A DNA stretch of 20,812 nt from Purshia tridentata (Eukaryota; Streptophyta; Magnoliopsida; Rosales; Rosaceae): positions 1-20,812 of the forward strand of contig QANT01000980.1 in assembly GCA_003254885.1 (NCBI GenBank). The letters are read 5' to 3'. The notes under the pieces were generated by a model that searched no databases, was not told the origin of the DNA, and worked only from the letters and a program-made list of their open reading frames with translations. Shown here one piece after another: positions 17,945 to 20,812 of the stretch; positions within the stretch are counted from its first letter, which is position 1; each line of letters begins with the position of its first letter. The position numbers and the translations under genes are program-made.

Positions 17945-18700
17945 CTCTAAAAACAATCTAAAACTTAAGACTCTCACTTTTTAGATTGAAAAGGCGTTCT
18001 TCACCAAGAACACGAAGAACACAAAGAATAAGAAGAACAAAAAACCAGAAATACAAAAATAAAAAAGAAAATAGAGAAACTCACCGATTTCTCTCAAGAC
18101 TTCAAATGCAGGCTTCGCTGTCCAATCGCGCGCCTCGCCAACTGTAAATTCCAGCAAAGTTCGAACTATGAGAGGAAGATTGGAGGCTTGGAAGAGTTTC
18201 GGAAGAAAAAAAAGAGCTTATGCTAGTCATACCTAACTTTCACTATCACTTTCACTCTTGGCATTGTGGAAAGCCTTAGTGGGCCGGAAACTTGATTGTG
18301 ATAGTAAATGAGTGTTAATAGTGATAGCAATTGTAGAGTGGAAGTGATACTGATACCAATAATAATTTGGGGGCATACTCACCAGATCAATCAGAGGAAA
18401 GAGAAGGCATTAAATGCTGAAGATTTTGACAATTACAAAACCATCCTGTTTGCTTTTCTAAAAATTAGTGATAGTGGGTGGGTATTAATTATTTGTTGTA
18501 GGGACAAAAAGGGGAGGCTGTGTTTTTGGCATTTAAGTGGCAGACAGCCATTGTTGCACGTTAGACAGCTAATTCACCCTCCAATAATGTCGCGTGTAAT
18601 ACACAGATAGTCTAGATAATGGGACCATTGATAGATTATCTGGCCGTTATAGCTTTAAAAAAAAAATTACAATGCCAAGACGCGTGGAGCGATTTGGGCC
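17945..18700. other. Upstream region of minus-strand gene and unassigned DNA
   Basis: From 17945 to about 18130 the minus strand reads as a pyrimidine-rich leader of the preceding gene, with a possible donor (CGGTGAGT) near 18083. Beyond this no protein is convincing. TATCACTTTCACTCT (18244-18258) faces its near-complement AGAGTGGAAGTGATA (18335-18349, one mismatch), a possible small hairpin or remnant of a miniature element. Confidence 0.45.
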
Positions 18701-18854
18701 CTCCGTGACTAATAGTCGTTGCAAATCAACGGCTCCAATTTTTTATCTCTTATGATAAATCAAAAAATCCTAAAAAGTATTAAAAAATTTGAAAAAAATC
18801 TGAAAAATTCAGAAAAAATTACAAAGATTATAACAGCTATACCATGCATTTTCC

Positions 18855-18862
18855 TATAAATT
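18855..18862 (+). promoter_or_regulatory. TATA box of Harbinger ORF1
   Basis: TATAAATT lies about 100 bp upstream of the ORF1 start at 18964, followed by a CATTCATC-rich leader. Spacing fits a plant core promoter. Confidence 0.5.
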
Positions 18863-18963
18863 GAGCATTCATCTCTCATTTTTTCACACATCCATTCATC
18901 ATTTTCACTCACCATACATGTCTTTTTAATTTTAGTTGTTTTAAAAAAAATTTCTTGTCAATC

Positions 18964-20085
18964 ATGGTGAATCCAAAGGGTCCAAATTGGTCCAATGATA
19001 AAGAGGTTGCTCTAATTATTGCTTGGATGCAACACTCTCAAGATTGTGAGCTCGGTATAATCAAAGGAATATGGATTTTCTGACACTAAGTGTACGACGA
19101 ATTCATGCAGAATTGTCCTCGAGCCATGGCTAATGGACGAAAATTTAGGGTTGTCCATGCTCACTTCAAGAAGATATCGTGAGCCGTCACGAGGTATCAC
19201 AAATGTATCTTCGCAGTGGAACGAGAATGCGATAGTGGGCAAAACCAAGTTGATATGGTGAGTTTTTTTGTTCTATAAATTGAAATATATCTCTTGTCCC
19301 ATAATAAATTAGTTATTATAGTTTTATATTTATTATTCATTAATCTGTTTGTAAGTTACTATGTGAGTTTGTATATTAATTTAATTGAAATATATTATGT
19401 GACATATATTTGTTATGAATAAAATTGAATTACATTTGTTTTTAATTAAATTGAGAAATATTTGTTATTAAATTTAAATATATTTATTATTAATTAAATT
19501 TGAAATATATTTATTAAATTGAAATATTTGTTATTTGGTTGTTAATTAAATATATGTTATTAGATGAGCACTACCAACGAGCGATTTAAAGAAATCCACC
19601 TGAAAAATCGTCCTTTTGCTTGGCCCCATTGTTGGAACAACATGAAAGACTTTGTCAAGTGGAGTTATAAACCAACTCAATCTCTCCAAGGTCCCACCGT
19701 CGATGTCGACACTGCCACTGATGGCAGTGACTCAATTTGACTAAGCGCCAACGATGATCCTCCGTCTTGTCAACCAATTGGCACTTGCCTGAGGCCACTT
19801 GGCAGAGATAGATCAAAGAAGGCAAGACAAGATAGTTCTAACTCGGATGAAGTTTCCACGGGTCTCACCACTCTTATTGACGAAGTGCAGTCATTCTTGA
19901 AAAAATAAGATCATTTCATGGAGGTGTTTGTTGATCAAAAGAAAAAGCAGGATGACCTCGTGATAATGGGTAAGGATCTCAACAACATGTCCGGACCATA
20001 GAAATGATTTTGGGAGAAGAGGCAGACCAATCCTGGCACTTCAACCTCGAGCGGGTATTATCCAAGCCATGATTTTTTACAATGA
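18964..20085 (+). pseudogene. Harbinger ORF1, Myb/SANT-like DNA-binding protein
   Basis: Exon 1 (18964-19257) starts MVNPKGPNWSNDKEVALIIA and continues with WMQHSQDCELG, VYDEFMQNCPRAMANGRKFR and the VHAHFKKIS helix, the trihelix-like SANT fold typical of plant Harbinger ORF1. The donor ATG|GTGAGT at 19258 and acceptor TTATTAG|ATG at 19563 bound a 306-nt AT-rich intron in phase 0. Exon 2 (19564-20085) has FAWPHCWNNMKDFVKWSY, then RPLGRDRSKKARQDSS, the conserved basic motif of this family, and a coiled tail. Stops at 19081, 19087, 19180, 19738, 19906, 19999 and 20005 make it a pseudogene. ORF1 normally binds the element ends and carries the nuclease subunit to the nucleus. No-apical-meristem-associated host proteins share the C-terminal motif, so a domesticated relative is the main alternative. 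Confidence 0.75.
19258..19563 (+). other. Intron of Harbinger ORF1
   Basis: GTGAGT at the left, TTATTAG at the right, strongly AT-rich between, phase 0. It splits the family's SANT part from the HCW-x-KDxxKW part, where plant ORF1 genes often have an intron. Confidence 0.6.
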
Positions 20086-20109
20086 GATTAAATATATGTT
20101 TATGACCGG

Positions 20110-20220
20110 ATTTTGTATTTTTATGATTTCAATTATGAATTTTATGAATTTTAATTATGTATTTTTATGAATTTTAATTATGTATTTTTATGAATTTCAA
20201 TTATGAATTTTTATGAATTT
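20110..20220 (+). repeat. AT-rich tandem repeat, unit about 23-24 bp
   Basis: The phrase ATTTTTATGAATTTTAATTATGT repeats about four times with small changes just after ORF1. It probably belongs to the spacer between the two Harbinger genes. Confidence 0.8.
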
Positions 20221-20256
20221 TTTTGAGATTTATCTATGATAAGAATATAAATGAAA

Positions 20257-20400
20257 AGTATGATAAGACTATATTGACTATGAGTAAGCATCAGATTCCT
20301 TTACAGTATGATAAGACTATACTGTATGAGCAAGCACTAGATTCCTTTTATGAATAGTATAATAAGACCATACATAAACTGTATGATAAGACCATGCTAG
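20257..20400 (+). repeat. Degenerate tandem repeat with GTATGATAAGAC core
   Basis: AGTATGATAAGACTATA begins at 20257 and 20305, with variants at 20356 and 20381. The first two units (48 bp apart) share the following AGCAxxxAGATTCCTTT. Confidence 0.75.
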
Positions 20401-20549
20401 TGTACATTTCTAATATGATAAAATTTCAATTCGGATTTTGATTTTGATTTTGATTATCTTAAATTTCACATGCGTTTCTATAAATATGATGGCTAAACAG
20501 ATGCTTCAATCACACTAGTATCACAACTATATTTTTTCCAACCGAGTTC

Positions 20550-20812
20550 CATGATTCAGATGATGAGATATTGTTGAATCAATGTGTGGCGTCAACAAGT
20601 GACAACTTTTGCAAAGGCAGGATATGTGACTGTTTCAACCTATCATCAACAGGTTGATGCAAGATGACGTGCATCAACCTCACGACAATATATACCTAGA
20701 GATCGAGAAGTTGGCCATAACCTTATCATGTCAAATATTCAAAAAATGCCAAAACAACTTGAAAGACCGTTGGTGGATAAATAATATAAAATTTACAAAA
20801 TTGGCTAATAAT
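20550..20812 (+). pseudogene. Harbinger transposase (DDE nuclease), N-terminal fragment
   Basis: An acidic start-like segment HDSDDEILLNQCVASTSDN (frame of 20550) is followed, after a frameshift, by RASTSRQYIPRDREVGHNLI (about 20668-20727). The basic RxYIPRDRE-GHxxL block is the conserved N-terminal motif of plant PIF/Harbinger transposases, normally followed by a tyrosine-rich DYF region and the DDE catalytic core. Here the next residues diverge and the window ends, so neither the catalytic residues nor intactness can be judged. There is no clear initiator Met in the first frame. A host gene derived from Harbinger nuclease (HARBI1-like) is unlikely given the decay and the neighbouring ORF1. 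Confidence 0.6.

Larger units (their letters stand above)
18700..20812 (+). mobile_element. PIF/Harbinger-like DNA transposon, partial
   Basis: Two genes in the same direction match the usual content of plant PIF/Harbinger elements: a Myb/SANT-like ORF1 (18964-20085) and the N-terminal part of a transposase ORF (about 20550 to the window end). The left terminus is not resolved; the CAACGGCTCC and TATAAATT region at 18728-18862 is probably its promoter. The right end, with most of the DDE nuclease, lies outside the window. Both genes are decayed, so this copy would depend on another element to move. Confidence 0.7.

Noticed and set aside
17597..17950. Plus-strand Ser-rich open frame
   Set aside because: Antisense of the Glu/Ser-rich linker of the minus-strand gypsy-type transposon gene.

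Overview
This looks like a transposon-rich, heterochromatin-like stretch of a flowering-plant nuclear genome. It has no bacterial-style operons and no intact long gene. It carries plant Ty3/gypsy and Ty1/copia retrotransposon remnants, plant-specific transposon-associated proteins, GT-AG introns, TATA boxes and AT microsatellites. I see no intact host protein-coding gene. Almost every recognisable reading frame is broken by stops or frameshifts.

Layout. (1) 1-964: AT-rich DNA with microsatellites. (2) 974-2507: a candidate DNA transposon with an exact 9-bp flanking duplication (965-973 and 2508-2516), degenerate inverted ends and an internal fragment resembling a captured exon. (3) 2934-3998: candidate 5' LTR with TATA box and primer-binding site. 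Its last 209 bp recur at 5719-5927, and between the copies lie a single N (4025) and an unrelated 1.7-kb segment that may be an LTR on the minus strand. (4) 6060-11823: a decayed gag-pol of the Tat lineage of Ty3/gypsy: gag, protease, reverse transcriptase, RNase H, a second (archaeal-type) RNase H and integrase, followed by 109-bp tandem repeats (11956-12300). No 3' LTR was found. (5) 12497-12872: the C-terminal RNase H end of a Ty1/copia pol. (6) 13805-16511: a large imperfect inverted duplication of a plant transposon-protein gene, with arms of about 1.1-1.2 kb and a 427-nt loop. (7) 16650-17944, minus strand: a second transposon-associated gene with a frame-consistent intron, resembling the 'putative gypsy type transposon' family. 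(8) About 18700-20812: a PIF/Harbinger-like element with a Myb/SANT-like ORF1 (two exons) and the first part of its transposase ORF, cut by the window end.

How it fits together. The gag-pol, its downstream repeats and the minus-strand gene could be one Tat element with an antisense 3' ORF, later interrupted by the copia fragment and the inverted-repeat unit; this is inference. The inverted duplication is the most noteworthy structure, because transcription through it would give a hairpin RNA of about 1 kb that could feed small-RNA silencing of related transposons. Family names come from recalled motifs, not from a database search.
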